A DNA stretch of 64,000 bases from UTCFX2 sp963726375 (lineage in GTDB: Bacteria > Chloroflexota > Anaerolineae > Anaerolineales > UBA4823), in contig CAVSCE010000011.1 in assembly GCA_963726375.1 (NCBI GenBank), positions 124,001-188,000 on the forward strand, in the 5' to 3' direction. The notes below the pieces were generated by a model that was given only the letters and a program-made list of their open reading frames with translations, had not been told where the DNA came from and did not search any database. The translations under genes and the position numbers were made by a program. This document shows positions 46,117 to 56,469 of the stretch, piece after piece; within the stretch, counting starts at the first letter, position 1, and the number at the start of each line of letters is the position of its first letter.

Positions 46117-48292
46117 ATGTCGATCCAACCGTTTGAGCTGACCCCCGATCAGAATTCCCTGGCTTCGGCTGCTTTGGATGGCTCTGTTTTTCTTGAAGGT
46201 CCCGCTGGCGCCGGAAAAACCACAGCCGCGGCCGCCAGGCTTTTGCGGATGCTTCAATCCGGCTTCCCCGGGGACCGAATCCTCGTGCTCGCCCCTCAGC
46301 GCACGCTGCTTCAGCCGTATGAGGATACGCTGCGCCGTCCGGATATTCCACCCGGGGGGATGCCCACTCTGCTCACGGTCGGCGGTTTGGCCCGCCGAAT
46401 GGTCGATCTATTCTGGCCGTTAGCAGCTCCACAGGCTGGTTTCCTGCACCCTGATCAACCGCCCGTATTCCTGACGTTGGAGACCGCTCAATACTACCTG
46501 GCCAGGATTGCGAGGCCGCTTATCGAAGAGAGGCGATTGTTCAATTCCGTCACCATCCAGCGCAGCCGGATTTACAGCCAGATCCTCGATAACCTGAACA
46601 AGTCTGCCGTTGTCGGTTTTCCCCATTCAGAAATCGGCGCTCGCTTGAAGGATTCCTGGATCGGTGAGACCAGCCAGCTGCCGCGTGTATGAAGATGTCC
46701 AGACCTGCGCTTCTGCTTTCCGGGATTTCTGTCTGCAGCACAACCTGCTTGACTTTTCCCTGCAGATGGAAATCTTCAGCCAGGTTCTCTGGCCGCTGAC
46801 CATCTGCCGGGAAGCCCTGTCTGGCGCCTACCAGGCCCTGTTCTATGAGAACATCGAAGAGGACACTCCGGCAGCCCACGACCTGCTGCTCGAATGGCTT
46901 CCTGAATTTAAATCGGCGCTGGTGCTGTTCGACTGGCAGGCCGGCTACCGCCGCTTTTTGGGGGCAGATCCAGCGTCGGGTTACCGATTAAAAACCGCCT
47001 GCTCTCAAGCGCGAGCTTTCCAGGTTTCGCTCGTCCAGGATGCAGGGCTGCAGGCCCTTGAAGCCAGGCTTGGCAAGGCGCTTGGCAGGGGAGTGCAGCC
47101 GCATTTCTTGTTTTTTGGTGAAGGGCCGCTCGCGGCGCCCACCGCGCCGAAAGCCAGGAAATTGGACCCGCAGGTGGGGGAATTCCTCCAGCCCAGGGTA
47201 TTCCGTTTTTACCCGGAGATGCTAGATTGGGTTGCCCTCAGGATCTCAGAGCTGATCGAAGGCGGTCTGCCGCCGGGGGAAATCGTCGTGCTTGCGCCTT
47301 ACCTATCTGATGCGCTGCGATTTTCGCTGGTCGAGCGTCTTGAAGCCCGCGGGATCCCGGCGCGCTCGCACCGGCCTTCGCGCTCGCTTCGTGAAGAGCC
47401 GGCGGTTGAATGTTTGCTCACGCTGGCGGCTCTCGCCCGACCCGAATGGGGGATTTGCCCAAGTGAATTCGAAGTCGCCTCAGCGTTTGTCCAGGCGATC
47501 CAGGACCTTGACCTGGTCCGCGCCGGCCTCTTGCAGAAAATCGTTTATCGGACGAAGGCTGCTGGTTTCAAGCTTTCTTCATTTGACTTGATCGGCATGG
47601 AGATGCAGGGACGGATCACCTACCGCCTGGGGGAGCGCTACGAGAAGCTGCGCAGCTGGCTGGAAGCGTCTGCCTCTCATCCTCAGGAGCTGGACCATTT
47701 TTTCAGCAGGCTGTTTGGAGAGCTGCTCACCCAGCCCGGGTTTGGATTCCAAAACAGCTATGATTCCGGTCAGTTGACCGCGAACCTGATCGAATCGATC
47801 CAAAAGTTTCGCCGGGTGGTTGCTCCGGTCCTCGAAGCAGAAGGGGTTCCTGCGGGCAAGGAATACTTGCTGATGGTCCAGGAGGGTCTGATCGCCGCCC
47901 AGTACCTGGGGGGCTGGCGCGACTGGGAACAGGATGCAGTTTTGCTCGCGCCGGCCTACACCTTCTTGATGGCGAACCGCCCGGTCGAGGTCCAATTCTG
48001 GTTGGATATTGGAGGGCGCGGCTGGGTGGAGAGACTGCTGCAGCCGCTGACGCACCCCTATGTCCTCAGCCGCCGCTGGCCTGCCGATCGGGCCTGGTCT
48101 GAAGAAGACGAATACGCCGCCGGGAGCGAATCGCTCCGCAGGCTTGCGGTTGGTTTGTTGCGCCGCTGCCGAAGAGCCGTCGTTCTTGGCTTGAGCGAAT
48201 TCAACGAGCAGGGCTACGAGCAGCGCGGCCCGCTGCTGGCTGCATTCCAGCGCCTGCTGCGTGAAGCCGCTGCCGGAGAGGGGGCCGTGTGA
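46117..48292 (+). CDS. AddB-like helicase-family subunit lacking the nuclease domain; one inserted base
   Basis: About 724 residues after removing one C at 46681-46682, so that SQL joins RVYEDVQTCASAFRDFCL. Residues 24-45 contain a Walker A motif, FLEGPAGAGKTTAAAARL, followed by LVLAPQRTLLQPYEDTLR (motif Ia-like) and TVGGLARRMVDLFWP. A clear Walker B (DExQ) is missing; the middle shows LLEWLPEFKSALVLFDW. A later block, SELIEGGLPPGEIVVLAPY and ERLEARGIPARSHRPSRS, matches the motif IV region of UvrD/AddB proteins. The C-terminus has no PD-(D/E)XK or Fe-S cysteines, unlike AddB. It is probably a structural, ATPase-impaired partner of the next gene. Its stop overlaps that gene by GTGA. Confidence 0.75.
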
Positions 48293-50566
48293 ACCTCTCG
48301 GCGGTCAAGCTCCGGCCTGCACAGCAGGAGATCATGTCCTACCGCAGCGGCTGGATGGGAGTCTCGGCTGTCCCCGGCTCGGGGAAGACCTGGACGCTCT
48401 CGCTGCTGGCTGCGCAGATCGTCGCTTCGGACGTTCTGGATGATGACCAGGAAGTATTGGTCGTAACGCTGGTCAATTCGGCGGTGGATAACTTCTACCG
48501 CCGGGTCAGCGCATTTGTGGAAGCGCACGGGCTGCTGCCGTATATGGGCTACCGCGTCCGGACGCTGCACGGGCTGGCGCACGATATCGTCCGCGAGCGG
48601 CCCGGACTGGTTCAGCTGGACGACCAGTTCACGATCCTGGATGAACGCGAGTCCAGCTCAATCCTTCGGGATGCCAGCCAGATCTGGCTCCGCAGCCATC
48701 CTGGCGAATTGGACTCGTATCTCAAGCATGATCTGGAAGAGTACAGACGCCGAAAAATCAGCCATGATCAGCTCCCTGAGGTCGTCCGAGACATTGCCCT
48801 GAGCGTGATCCGCACGGCCAAAGACCTCCGGCAGAGCCCTGAATTTCTCCGCACTCGCCTGGATGCGCTCGCTCTCCCGCTGCCGCTGGCGCAGCTTGGC
48901 GCAGATATCTACCTCGATTACCAGCGCGCCCTGGACTATCGCGGCGCCCTCGATTTCGATGACCTGATCCGGCTGGCTCTTCAAGCCCTTGAGACCGACC
49001 CGGGCTACCTGGAGCGCCTGCGCGGCCGCTGGCCTTATATCCTGGAAGATGAAGCCCAGGACAGCAGCCGCCTTCAGGAAGAAATCCTAAAACTGCTCGC
49101 AGGGCCGCGCGGCAGCTGGGTTCGAGTTGGGGACCCGAACCAGGCGATCTATGCGACCTTCACGACCGCCAGCCCGCGCTTCCTGATCGAATTCCTCGCC
49201 CGTCCGGAAGTCGAGCGGCATGACCTGCCGAACTCCGGACGCTCGACAAGGAGCATCATCGCTCTCGCCAACGAGCTGGTCCGCTGGACACGCACAGATC
49301 ACCCCGTTATCACCGTGCGTGATGCATTGACCGACCAGCCGTTGATCCTGCCTGCCCCGCCAGACGATCCCCAGCCAAATCCACCCGACGACCTGACCCA
49401 GATTTTTCTATATCAAAAAAGGCTGACCCCCCAAAACGAGATCAGCACTGTTGCAAAATCGCTCGCTGCCTGGATCCCTGAGCATCCGGAAGATACAGTT
49501 GCCGTGCTTGTCCCGCGCAACACCCGCGGCGAAGAGCTGGTGGACGAGCTGGAGGCGCTCGGCGTGCCGTATGAAGACAGCCTTCTGCCGCGCTTCGAAG
49601 GCGACCCGGGTCGCCGTTGGGGTATTTGAAAAGCTGCTGAGCTGTCTTTCCGAGCCAGGCTCGGCGGGCAAGCTGGCCGCAGCCTTCAAAGTCTGGCGGA
49701 CCGAAGCGCGGTCGGGGGACGGGCGCGCGGATCCAGCAGGAGCAGCCTGTGAGGAGCTGATCCGCAAGCTCAGGCGAGTCGAGGATTTTCTGTGGCCAGG
49801 ACCAATTTCGGATTGGCTTTCCGATTTGATTCAGGCCGGGCAGAATGATGAAATCGTGCAGCTACTGGATGAATTTCGCACGGACATGCGCCGCTGGCAT
49901 CATGCTGTCCAGCTCCCAATCGACCAGCTGGTCCTCACGATCGCACAGGATTTTTTCACCAACCCGCCTGATCTCGCGCTGGCTCATAAGCTTGCCGTGC
50001 TTCTGCGCCAGGCTGCTCAGGCCAATCCATTCTGGCGGCTTCCGGATTTGAGCAGGGAGCTTTCGGTCATCTCCCGCCATGAAAACCGTTTCATCGGTTT
50101 TAGCGACGAGGACCTTGGTTTCGACCCTGAACGCTACAAAGGTAAGGTCGTGATCGCCACGATGCATAAAGCGAAAGGTCTGGAGTGGGACCGGGTCTAT
50201 CTGATGTCTGTCAATAATTACGATTTCCCTTCAGCGCAGCCGGGAGATTCATTCATCGGAGAGCGCAAATTTGTCCGCGACTTCTTGAACCTGCAGGCAG
50301 AGGCATTGGGGCAGCTCCACTCGCTGCTTGAGCCTGACGAATTCAAATGGGCTGGTGAAGGTTCATACAGCGCTTCCGCCCGGCTGGATTATGCCCGCGA
50401 GCGGTTGAGGTTGCTTTATGTTGGGATCACCCGCGCCAGGCGAGAGCTGGTGGTCACATGGAACACCGGGCGAAATGGCTATCAGAAAGCCGCCGAGCCG
50501 CTGGTCGCGCTGCAGAATTTCCAGGCTGGATTTTTGGCAGGTACAGCGAAGGAAGAGGACGAATGA
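48289..50566 (+). CDS. UvrD-family (SF1A) DNA helicase, AddA-like without nuclease domain; one inserted base
   Basis: About 758 residues after dropping one G from GGG at 49608-49610, joining RFEGDP to VAVGVFEKLL. All SF1A motifs are present: Walker A VSAVPGSGKTWTL (residues about 24-36), VVTLVNSAVDNF, RVRTLHGLAHDIV, Walker B YILEDEAQDSS, motif III RVGDPNQAIYATF, motif IV NSGRSTRSIIALAN, motif V ATMHKAKGLEWDRVYLM and motif VI LLYVGITRARRELVV. This should be an active 3'-5' helicase. It starts with GTG overlapping the previous stop and ends in ATGA with the nuclease gene, so the three proteins are made together. The likely role is DNA end processing in recombination repair. Confidence 0.88.
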
Positions 50567-51501
50567 GCGGTCATCTTGACGGGCTCCCCGTGCAGACGCT
50601 TCCGGAGAGCTTTCTATTCAGCCAGTCAAACCTGCAGGATTACGTCGACTGCCCGCGCCGTTTTCAGCTTCGGTGGCTGATGAAGTTCGGCTGGCCGGCG
50701 GTTCAGAGCGAGCCTGTGCTTGATAATGAGCGTTTTATTCTGGCAGGATCCGCATTCCATCACCTGGCGCACCAACGCTTCTCCGGCATCCCTTCCGAGT
50801 TGATTCGATCATCGATCAACGATCTCGAGCTGTTGAGCTGGTGGGATAAATTCGAAGACTTCATCGTCCAGACCGGCCTGGATCATTACCCGGGACTGCG
50901 CCCGGAAGTCACTTTGAGCGCACCCATCATTTTGGACGATGCTTGTCGGGAAGGATTGCGGTCTGGATCGTATCGTCTGGCCGCGAAGTACGACCTGCTC
51001 GCGCCGCCGGCTCCTGCGGGCGATGCCTGGCAGAGCGGCTCAGAGGGAAAGCGTTTCCGGATCTACGATTGGAAAACGACCCGTCGCAGGCCAGGTCGGG
51101 CTGGGCTGGCCGAGCGCCTGCAAACGCGCGTTTATCCCTATTTGCTCGTCCAGGCTGGGGCTGATCTCTCCGGCGGAAGGACGGTAGAACCGGGTTCCGT
51201 CGAGATGATCTACTGGTTCAGCAGTCCAGGGGATGATCCCATCCGTTTCCCATACAGCCCGAGCCAGGTTCAGGCGGACCAGGTCTACCTGGCCGAGCTG
51301 ATCACAGAGATAGCCATGGCAGCGCGGGACGGCTTTCCGATGACAGCAGATCAAGCTCGCTGTGCCTACTGCGTCTACCGCTCGCTGTGTGAGCGCGGTG
51401 GAACAGCCGGGCGTTCTGGCGACCAGGGCGAAGATTATGAAGAAAACGAGGATGACCTGACCCATTTTGATTTCGAAGGGATCGTTGAGATCGAATTTTG
51501 A
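50563..51501 (+). CDS. PD-(D/E)XK (RecB/Cas4-like) nuclease with a predicted 4Fe-4S cluster, separate subunit
   Basis: 312 residues. The first cluster Cys is in DYVDCPRRFQLRW (near residue 30) and the other three are in RCAYCVYRSLC (C-x2-C-x5-C) near residue 270, the AddB/Cas4 pattern. Nuclease motifs are GSAFHHLAHQ (motif I His), AAKYDLL (Asp), IYDWKTT (D-x-K) and LQTRVYPYLL (QxxxY). In AddAB and AdnAB this domain is fused to the helicase chains, but here it is its own gene, starting by ATGA overlap with the helicase stop. The frame is open upstream to 50458, but the overlap start at 50563 gives the natural N-terminus. The acidic C-terminal tail (GEDYEENEDDLTHF) is unusual. Confidence 0.85.
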   Translation: MSGHLDGLPVQTLPESFLFSQSNLQDYVDCPRRFQLRWLMKFGWPAVQSEPVLDNERFILAGSAFHHLAHQRFSGIPSELIRSSINDLELLSWWDKFEDFIVQTGLDHYPGLRPEVTLSAPIILDDACREGLRSGSYRLAAKYDLLAPPAPAGDAWQSGSEGKRFRIYDWKTTRRRPGRAGLAERLQTRVYPYLLVQAGADLSGGRTVEPGSVEMIYWFSSPGDDPIRFPYSPSQVQADQVYLAELITEIAMAARDGFPMTADQARCAYCVYRSLCERGGTAGRSGDQGEDYEENEDDLTHFDFEGIVEIEF

Positions 51502-51645
51502 AATGATATGGCTTAAATGGTTCGTAACATAACCTTAAGGTAACTGGTTCGGAAAAAGTGCTATACTTGAAAATTGAATGCGGACAAACGGCTTCAAGCG
51601 GAAAAAAATAAATCGCAATGAAGCAACAAATAAAGGAGTCTTCGC

Positions 51646-52272
51646 ATGAAACTTCAAAGTTTAAAGTTCTGGTCGAACAGACCCTTCCGAATGGCGCTAA
51701 GTCTTGCACTCGTATTCACCCTTCTGGTGAGCGCCCTCCCCCAGAGCAGCGCAAGCGCAGTGACCTGTAAATACAAACACAAAGTCCTCCAGGGTGAGAC
51801 ATTGATGTATATCGCCGATCTCTATGGGGTAAGCTGGCAGAAGATCGCCGATGCCAGCGACCTGACCGCGCCATACACGATAACAGCCGGCATGAAGCTG
51901 TGCATCCCCGAAGGCGAAAAGCCACCCGAAGTCGAGACTGAAGACCTGGCTAAGGGTGCAACGCTGCAGGTTGTGCCAGGGATCAATAAGCTGCTGGTCT
52001 CTGTGGAGAATTTCCACAAGAAAACATCCTATTTTGTCCAAATCTATCGAGCAGATGAAAGCGTTTCATACAAAATCGGTCATTTCACCACTAACAAAGA
52101 AGGAGATTTCACCGGTTGGTTCCGAGTGCCGTATGGCGTGTTTCGAAGTCCGAGGATGACCGTGTGCGTAAAAAATGCCTGGACAGACGCAACTTACTGC
52201 ATCAGATACAATGACACATACGCCAACATCCCGATGCTCAATGGATACTGCCCTCCCAAAGAAGGCCGTTAA
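51646..52272 (+). CDS. Secreted LysM-domain protein
   Basis: 208 residues. A signal peptide (FRMALSLALVFTLLVSALPQ, cleaved near SSASA) is followed by one LysM domain at about residues 42-90 (YKHKVLQGETLMYIADLYGV, then WQKIADASDL and ITAGMKLCIPEG). Two or more further Cys residues could make disulfides. The C-terminal 100 residues (QVVPGINKLLVSVENFHKKT, VCVKNAWTDATYCI) form a beta-rich domain I do not recognise. LysM binds peptidoglycan or chitin-like glycans, so this is likely a cell-wall-bound protein. AAGGAG lies before the ATG. A terminator follows at 52301. Confidence 0.82.
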   Translation: MKLQSLKFWSNRPFRMALSLALVFTLLVSALPQSSASAVTCKYKHKVLQGETLMYIADLYGVSWQKIADASDLTAPYTITAGMKLCIPEGEKPPEVETEDLAKGATLQVVPGINKLLVSVENFHKKTSYFVQIYRADESVSYKIGHFTTNKEGDFTGWFRVPYGVFRSPRMTVCVKNAWTDATYCIRYNDTYANIPMLNGYCPPKEGR

Positions 52273-52300
52273 CCGCTTGAAATTTGTTTTTCAACGAAAA

Positions 52301-52337
52301 GAAAAGCCGGGACAGATCTCCCGGCTTTTCTTTTATT
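52301..52337 (+). terminator. Rho-independent terminator after the LysM gene
   Basis: A 12-bp stem (GAAAAGCCGGGA at 52301-52312 with TCCCGGCTTTTC at 52319-52330), loop of six, then TTTTCTTTTATT. Confidence 0.92.
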
Positions 52338-52360
52338 CTTCTGTTCGCCTGCAGCGATGG

Positions 52361-52366
52361 TAGAAT
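52361..52366 (+). promoter_or_regulatory. -10 box of the acyltransferase gene; leaderless-type arrangement
   Basis: TAGAAT ends 7 bp before the ATG at 52374 and 24 bp after the preceding terminator; no ribosome binding site lies between. Confidence 0.5.
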
Positions 52367-52373
52367 TCACTTC

Positions 52374-53285
52374 ATGAACTTGCAACGCATCCTGAACAGC
52401 CAGCAGGCAGGAGTCTGGGCGCTGCAGATCAGCCGGAAATTACCGCTTGGCATGGGTTTGCGTTTTTCAAACTTTATCGCCGACTGGATTGCTACAAAAA
52501 AAGACTTGCCGCTGGTCCAGGCGATCCGCCTCAACCGCTGGGTGGTCTCCGGATGCGAATGGGGAGCTGACGAATTGGATGCGGCAGTCCGTGCGAATTT
52601 ACGCCATATCGCCGGCTCCTATTTCATTCTCTTTCATTACTTAGATCAGCCGGAGCTGCTTCAGAAACAGGTCGTGTTCAGCCAGGCCCTGGATGACCTG
52701 ATCACCCAAACCAGAAACTCGAAGCTAAAAGTAGTGGTCTGCGGTGTGCACATGAGCAATTTCGACCTGGTTCTTCAGTCCGCGGCCTGGCGCGGCCTGC
52801 GTGCCCTGGCAATATCGCTTCCAGAGACTTCCGAATACAACCAGGCTGTGCAGTGGCAGCACCAGTTCCGCCGGGATTCTGGCCTTGAAATCCTACCGGC
52901 CTCGCTGGCGACCTTCCGCCAGGCGATCCGGCGCCTGAAGGCTGGCGATACGGTCGTCACAGGTATCGACCGGCCGATCGCGAAACCAAAGCTCCGCCCG
53001 GATTTTTTTGGCCGACCGGCCAACCTGCCGGTTCACCATATCTTGATCGGATTGGAAGCCGAAGCGCCTCTGGTCTTGCTTGCAGCCACGCAGGAACAGG
53101 ACGGGCTCTACCATATCCAATCCTCCGAAGAGATTCAGCTGCGGCGATTTGCGGACAGGGATCAGGCGATCCTATGGAATGCCAGCCACGTGCTTGAGAT
53201 CGCTGCAGATTTTATCCGAATGAAGCCGGACCAGTGGTCGATTTACTACCCGGTCTGGCCTGAGCTGATCGAAAAAATGCCTTGA
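52374..53285 (+). CDS. Lysophospholipid acyltransferase family protein (LpxL/HtrB/PatA-like)
   Basis: 303 residues from ATG 52374. The HX4D catalytic motif is H126 and D131 in CGVHMSNFD. The following LGIEILPAS-like block here reads SGLEILPASLATFRQAIRRL, and GDTVVTGIDRPI corresponds to the P(V/I)xxxxR region. GRPANLPVHHILIGLEAEAP is the typical substrate-tunnel segment. The organism shows no lipid A genes here and the next gene is a CDP-alcohol phosphatidyltransferase, so a PatA-like role acylating a phosphatidylinositol mannoside-type lipid is plausible; this is inference. The start is 7 bp past a -10-like box. Confidence 0.83.
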   Translation: MNLQRILNSQQAGVWALQISRKLPLGMGLRFSNFIADWIATKKDLPLVQAIRLNRWVVSGCEWGADELDAAVRANLRHIAGSYFILFHYLDQPELLQKQVVFSQALDDLITQTRNSKLKVVVCGVHMSNFDLVLQSAAWRGLRALAISLPETSEYNQAVQWQHQFRRDSGLEILPASLATFRQAIRRLKAGDTVVTGIDRPIAKPKLRPDFFGRPANLPVHHILIGLEAEAPLVLLAATQEQDGLYHIQSSEEIQLRRFADRDQAILWNASHVLEIAADFIRMKPDQWSIYYPVWPELIEKMP

Positions 53286-53352
53286 AAGCCCTATATGGAT
53301 CGTCGCTTCCTTGAAATTTGGTCGGACGATATTTTGGATGTTTGAGGAACGC

Positions 53353-54063
53353 ATGAAACCAAAAACCGTTGACATACGCAACCACACCAGGATTTTGAAT
53401 ACGATTACTTCTCCCGTCGAGAAGCCTTTGCTTCGCTGGCTGGCAGTCCGCATGCCTCCATGGGTCAATTCGGATATGCTCACCCTCTTTGGAGTCTTCG
53501 GAGCACTGGTTATTTTCGCCGGTTATACCCTCAGCAACTGGAATCCAGCGTTTCTCTGGCTTGCATCGCTTGGTTTTGTTTTAAATTGGTTTGGCGACAG
53601 CCTGGATGGGACGCTGGCTCGCGTTCGGCATACCGAGCGTCCGGTTTACGGTTTTTACGTCGACCATGCGACCGACGCCTTTGTGGAAATTATGATCTTC
53701 CTTGGGATCGGTTTATCCCCCTTCGTTCGTTTTGAGTTCGCCTGCCTGGCCTTGATCGGTTATCTGCTCCTTTCCGTATTGGTTTACGTCCGCACCTGTG
53801 TGCGCGGTGAATTTGCGATATCCTATGGAAAGCTGGGACCAACAGAAGTCCGAATCATCGCAATCCTCGCGAATACTGTGGTCTTCTTTATCGGTAATCC
53901 GCAGCTTACCCTGTTCCAGATGACTCAGACCATCTACGATTGGGGTGTAATCGTGATCGTCCTGATATTGGGTGTCATATCCATTACGACGACCGTGAGG
54001 CAGGCTAACCGTCTCGCGAAGATCGACCCTCCAAAGAAAATTGAGGGACAGGCATCCAAATAG
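53353..54063 (+). CDS. CDP-alcohol phosphatidyltransferase family protein
   Basis: 236 residues from ATG 53353, preceded by GAGGAACGC. The signature D-x2-D-G-x2-A-R-x9-G-x3-D-x3-D is complete: D82, D85, G86, A89, R90, G100, D104 and D108 (GDSLDGTLAR and GFYVDHATD). About six transmembrane helices follow the usual layout. These enzymes displace CMP from CDP-diacylglycerol with an alcohol acceptor such as inositol phosphate, glycerol phosphate or serine; the acceptor cannot be read from the sequence. The neighbouring acyltransferase suggests an inositol-lipid pathway. Confidence 0.9.
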   Translation: MKPKTVDIRNHTRILNTITSPVEKPLLRWLAVRMPPWVNSDMLTLFGVFGALVIFAGYTLSNWNPAFLWLASLGFVLNWFGDSLDGTLARVRHTERPVYGFYVDHATDAFVEIMIFLGIGLSPFVRFEFACLALIGYLLLSVLVYVRTCVRGEFAISYGKLGPTEVRIIAILANTVVFFIGNPQLTLFQMTQTIYDWGVIVIVLILGVISITTTVRQANRLAKIDPPKKIEGQASK

Positions 54064-54371
54064 GGCTGTAGGATCTTTTCCTGCCATCAGGACTGCGAAA
54101 CCTTTCGAATCATTTGTCGTTTAAGTTTCCGCACCTGAGGAACCCTTCCTGGATTTGCTGCACGGCTCCGATTCTCTGCTGCTGGAAAGTCATCCGGCGA
54201 CTATTTTTTACGACCTATTTATTTCGGCCCTGAAGCATACAATTAGAATAATCACGGTAGGTCGTCCGGCAATTGTCCTGTCGTTTTCCAGCTTTGATAA
54301 TATGAGTGTTGTCAAATTGGGGAACTGGAACAAGCCGGTCATCGTTAAGGAAATAAAAGGAGAGTGCGAAG
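54064..54371. other. Intergenic stretch of 308 bp
   Basis: The upstream region of the 54372 gene, ending in AAAGGAGAGTGCGAAG before its ATG. A 74-codon frame at 54155-54379 has no recognisable features and overlaps the next start. TACAAT near 54238 is a weak -10 candidate. I see no terminator, RNA or repeat. Confidence 0.4.
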
Positions 54372-56463
54372 ATGGTTAAATTTGCGCGATTACAATTGTT
54401 TCTGGTATTCCTGCTGGCAATCTCTGGCGCTGCGCCTGCTGCCGGTCAGGATTTATCCGGCGGACAGCCGGATCCTTTCACCAGCAACTCAGCAGCCTTG
54501 CTTTTTTTCCCAGTCACCCTGAAAGACTTTGCGCCGTACACTGTCTCGGGCCAGATAACGGATGAAATCGGGCGGCCGCTGAATGGTGTGGTGATCAGCG
54601 ACGGTGGCGGAGGTTCTGCGACCACCGGTCCGGATGGGACATACAGCATCGTCGTAAATGGCCTGCAGGGCGATTACTCTTTTTCACCGTTAAAAGCCGA
54701 CGCCGGTTTTGCGCCGTCAACAGTCGACCTGGATGTGCGCAGCAATATCTCCAGCCTGGATTTCACTGGACCATCCACCTGCGGCGAGCTGATCGCCAAC
54801 GGCGGTTTTGAGACGGATGAATGGTGGGAACGGCAGAGTGCTGGTTTCAGCACCGCGATCTTCAACAGCGGCGAGCGCGCCCTGTTGCTTGGGCAATCTG
54901 ACGGAGGCGGGAGCCTCGCCGGGATTTCGACAGCCACGACCCCGATCATCAGCATCTCCTCCGAAGCAAAGGACCCGCAGCTGCGGCTCTGGATCTACAC
55001 ACAGTCGGTCACGGCTGCGTCAAAAGCCGCATCTGCCGCCGGACCTGCCGATACTTTCTTCGGCCCGGACACTGATCCGAACGACCTCCAGGCCCTCCAG
55101 GTGCTGGACGCGAACGGGCAGGTTTTAGAAACTGTTTGGGAGTACCAGGGGGCAAACAACCAGGAATGGGGTGTTGTCCAATACAACTTGTATAAATATT
55201 CAGGCCAGCACATCCGCCTTCGGCTGCTCGTTCAAAATGACGGTTTGGGCGGAGAGAGCGCCATGTTTGTGGATGATATCTCGCTTTCCACCTGCCCAAC
55301 GATCCCGGCTCCCGAAGTATACAATCCGACCGGTGCCCCAGAAGAAATTCAGTCCGCCTGCTCAAACCAGCTGGTCAACCCCGGATTCGAGACAGTCGCG
55401 GGTTGGGGGATACCCAATACTGCCTTCCCGGCTGGCTACCGCAGCCGCGACGTTTATCCAGAAGAAGTTTGGGCTGGAAATTGGTCCATGCGCACCGGGA
55501 TCCCGGCTTACCGGGCTGATTTGAACCGCTACAGCTATTCGGATTTCTGGCAGACGGTTTTTATCCCAGGTTCCGCTACCTCCGCTCAGCTGGTCCTCTA
55601 CAACAAGATGGTCAATCCCCTGGCTCCTTCGTCCGCTGAAGTTGAAGCTGAAGAGAGCGATTCTGAAAATCAGCCGGGGTTTGCCGCAGGCGCAGTCTGG
55701 GGGGAACAGCCCTTATCAGGCGACTGGACGTATATCCTGATCCTGGATCCGCACACCGGTACGATTCTCCACGACATTGGGTTCCTGGTCCGCTCGAAAC
55801 AGCAACTGGAAACCGCGGTCATATGATCTGATGCCGTTCCGCGGGCGGAACATCAGGATCCAGATGGGGACTTTCAATGACGGCGGCTGGGACGTCGGCG
55901 TTCAGTCCATGTACGTTGATGAGGCTTATGTCAATGTATGTGCCGGGGCGCTGCCCCCTCCACCTGTCCTGAGCTGCCCGGCGGGTTATTCCCAGCGGCT
56001 TTCGAATAACAGCTTTGAAGCCTCGCACGACTGGTATCTCCCCATTACAGCGTATTCGGCTCATTATACGAGCCAGATTTCCCACAGCGGGTCCCGCTCG
56101 ATGCAGACCGGGATCGTAAATCCCTGGCATAACCGCTACAGCTACTCCGATTTCGGCCAGCTGACCGTCGTTCCAGGCTCTTCATCCTCGGTCCTGCTCA
56201 AGTTCTGGGCATACCGGACTTCAAATGAGTGGAATGGTGCAGACAAGCAGTATCTGCTCGTTTTGAATAACTGGGGCTATTGGATCGATACGCTGCTCTG
56301 GAACCACAGCAGCAATGCCGCAAGCTGGGTCGAGATCACCCGTGATCTCACCTTAAAGCCGTACAATGGCTGGCCGGTCCGGCTGCAGTTTGGCACTTAC
56401 AACAATGGCTGGGGCGGGGTCACCGCGATGTTTGTCGACGATGTGACCCTCTGCACAAAGTAG
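54372..56463 (+). CDS. Secreted protein with a carboxypeptidase-regulatory-like domain and three repeated beta-sandwich modules; one inserted base
   Basis: About 696 residues after removing one A from AAA at 55797-55799, joining LVRSNSNWKPRSYDLM. A signal peptide (LQLFLVFLLAISGAAPAAGQ) precedes YTVSGQITDEIGRPLNGVVI, a CarboxypepD_reg-type fold (about residues 55-130). Three repeats of about 160-180 residues follow. Each begins with a GFE-like motif (NGGFETDEWW, NPGFETVAGW, NNSFEASHDW), and the first and third end MFVDDISLSTC and MFVDDVTLC. The second and third also share NRYSYSDF. They resemble MAM/carbohydrate-binding jelly-roll domains. Probably a surface or extracellular glycan-binding protein. 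It converges on the fumarase gene with a 6-bp gap. Confidence 0.7.
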
Positions 56464-56469
56464 GCAGGA

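Noticed and set aside
54155..54379. 74-codon frame before the secreted-protein gene
   Set aside because: No ribosome binding site or domain; it runs into the next gene's start in another frame.
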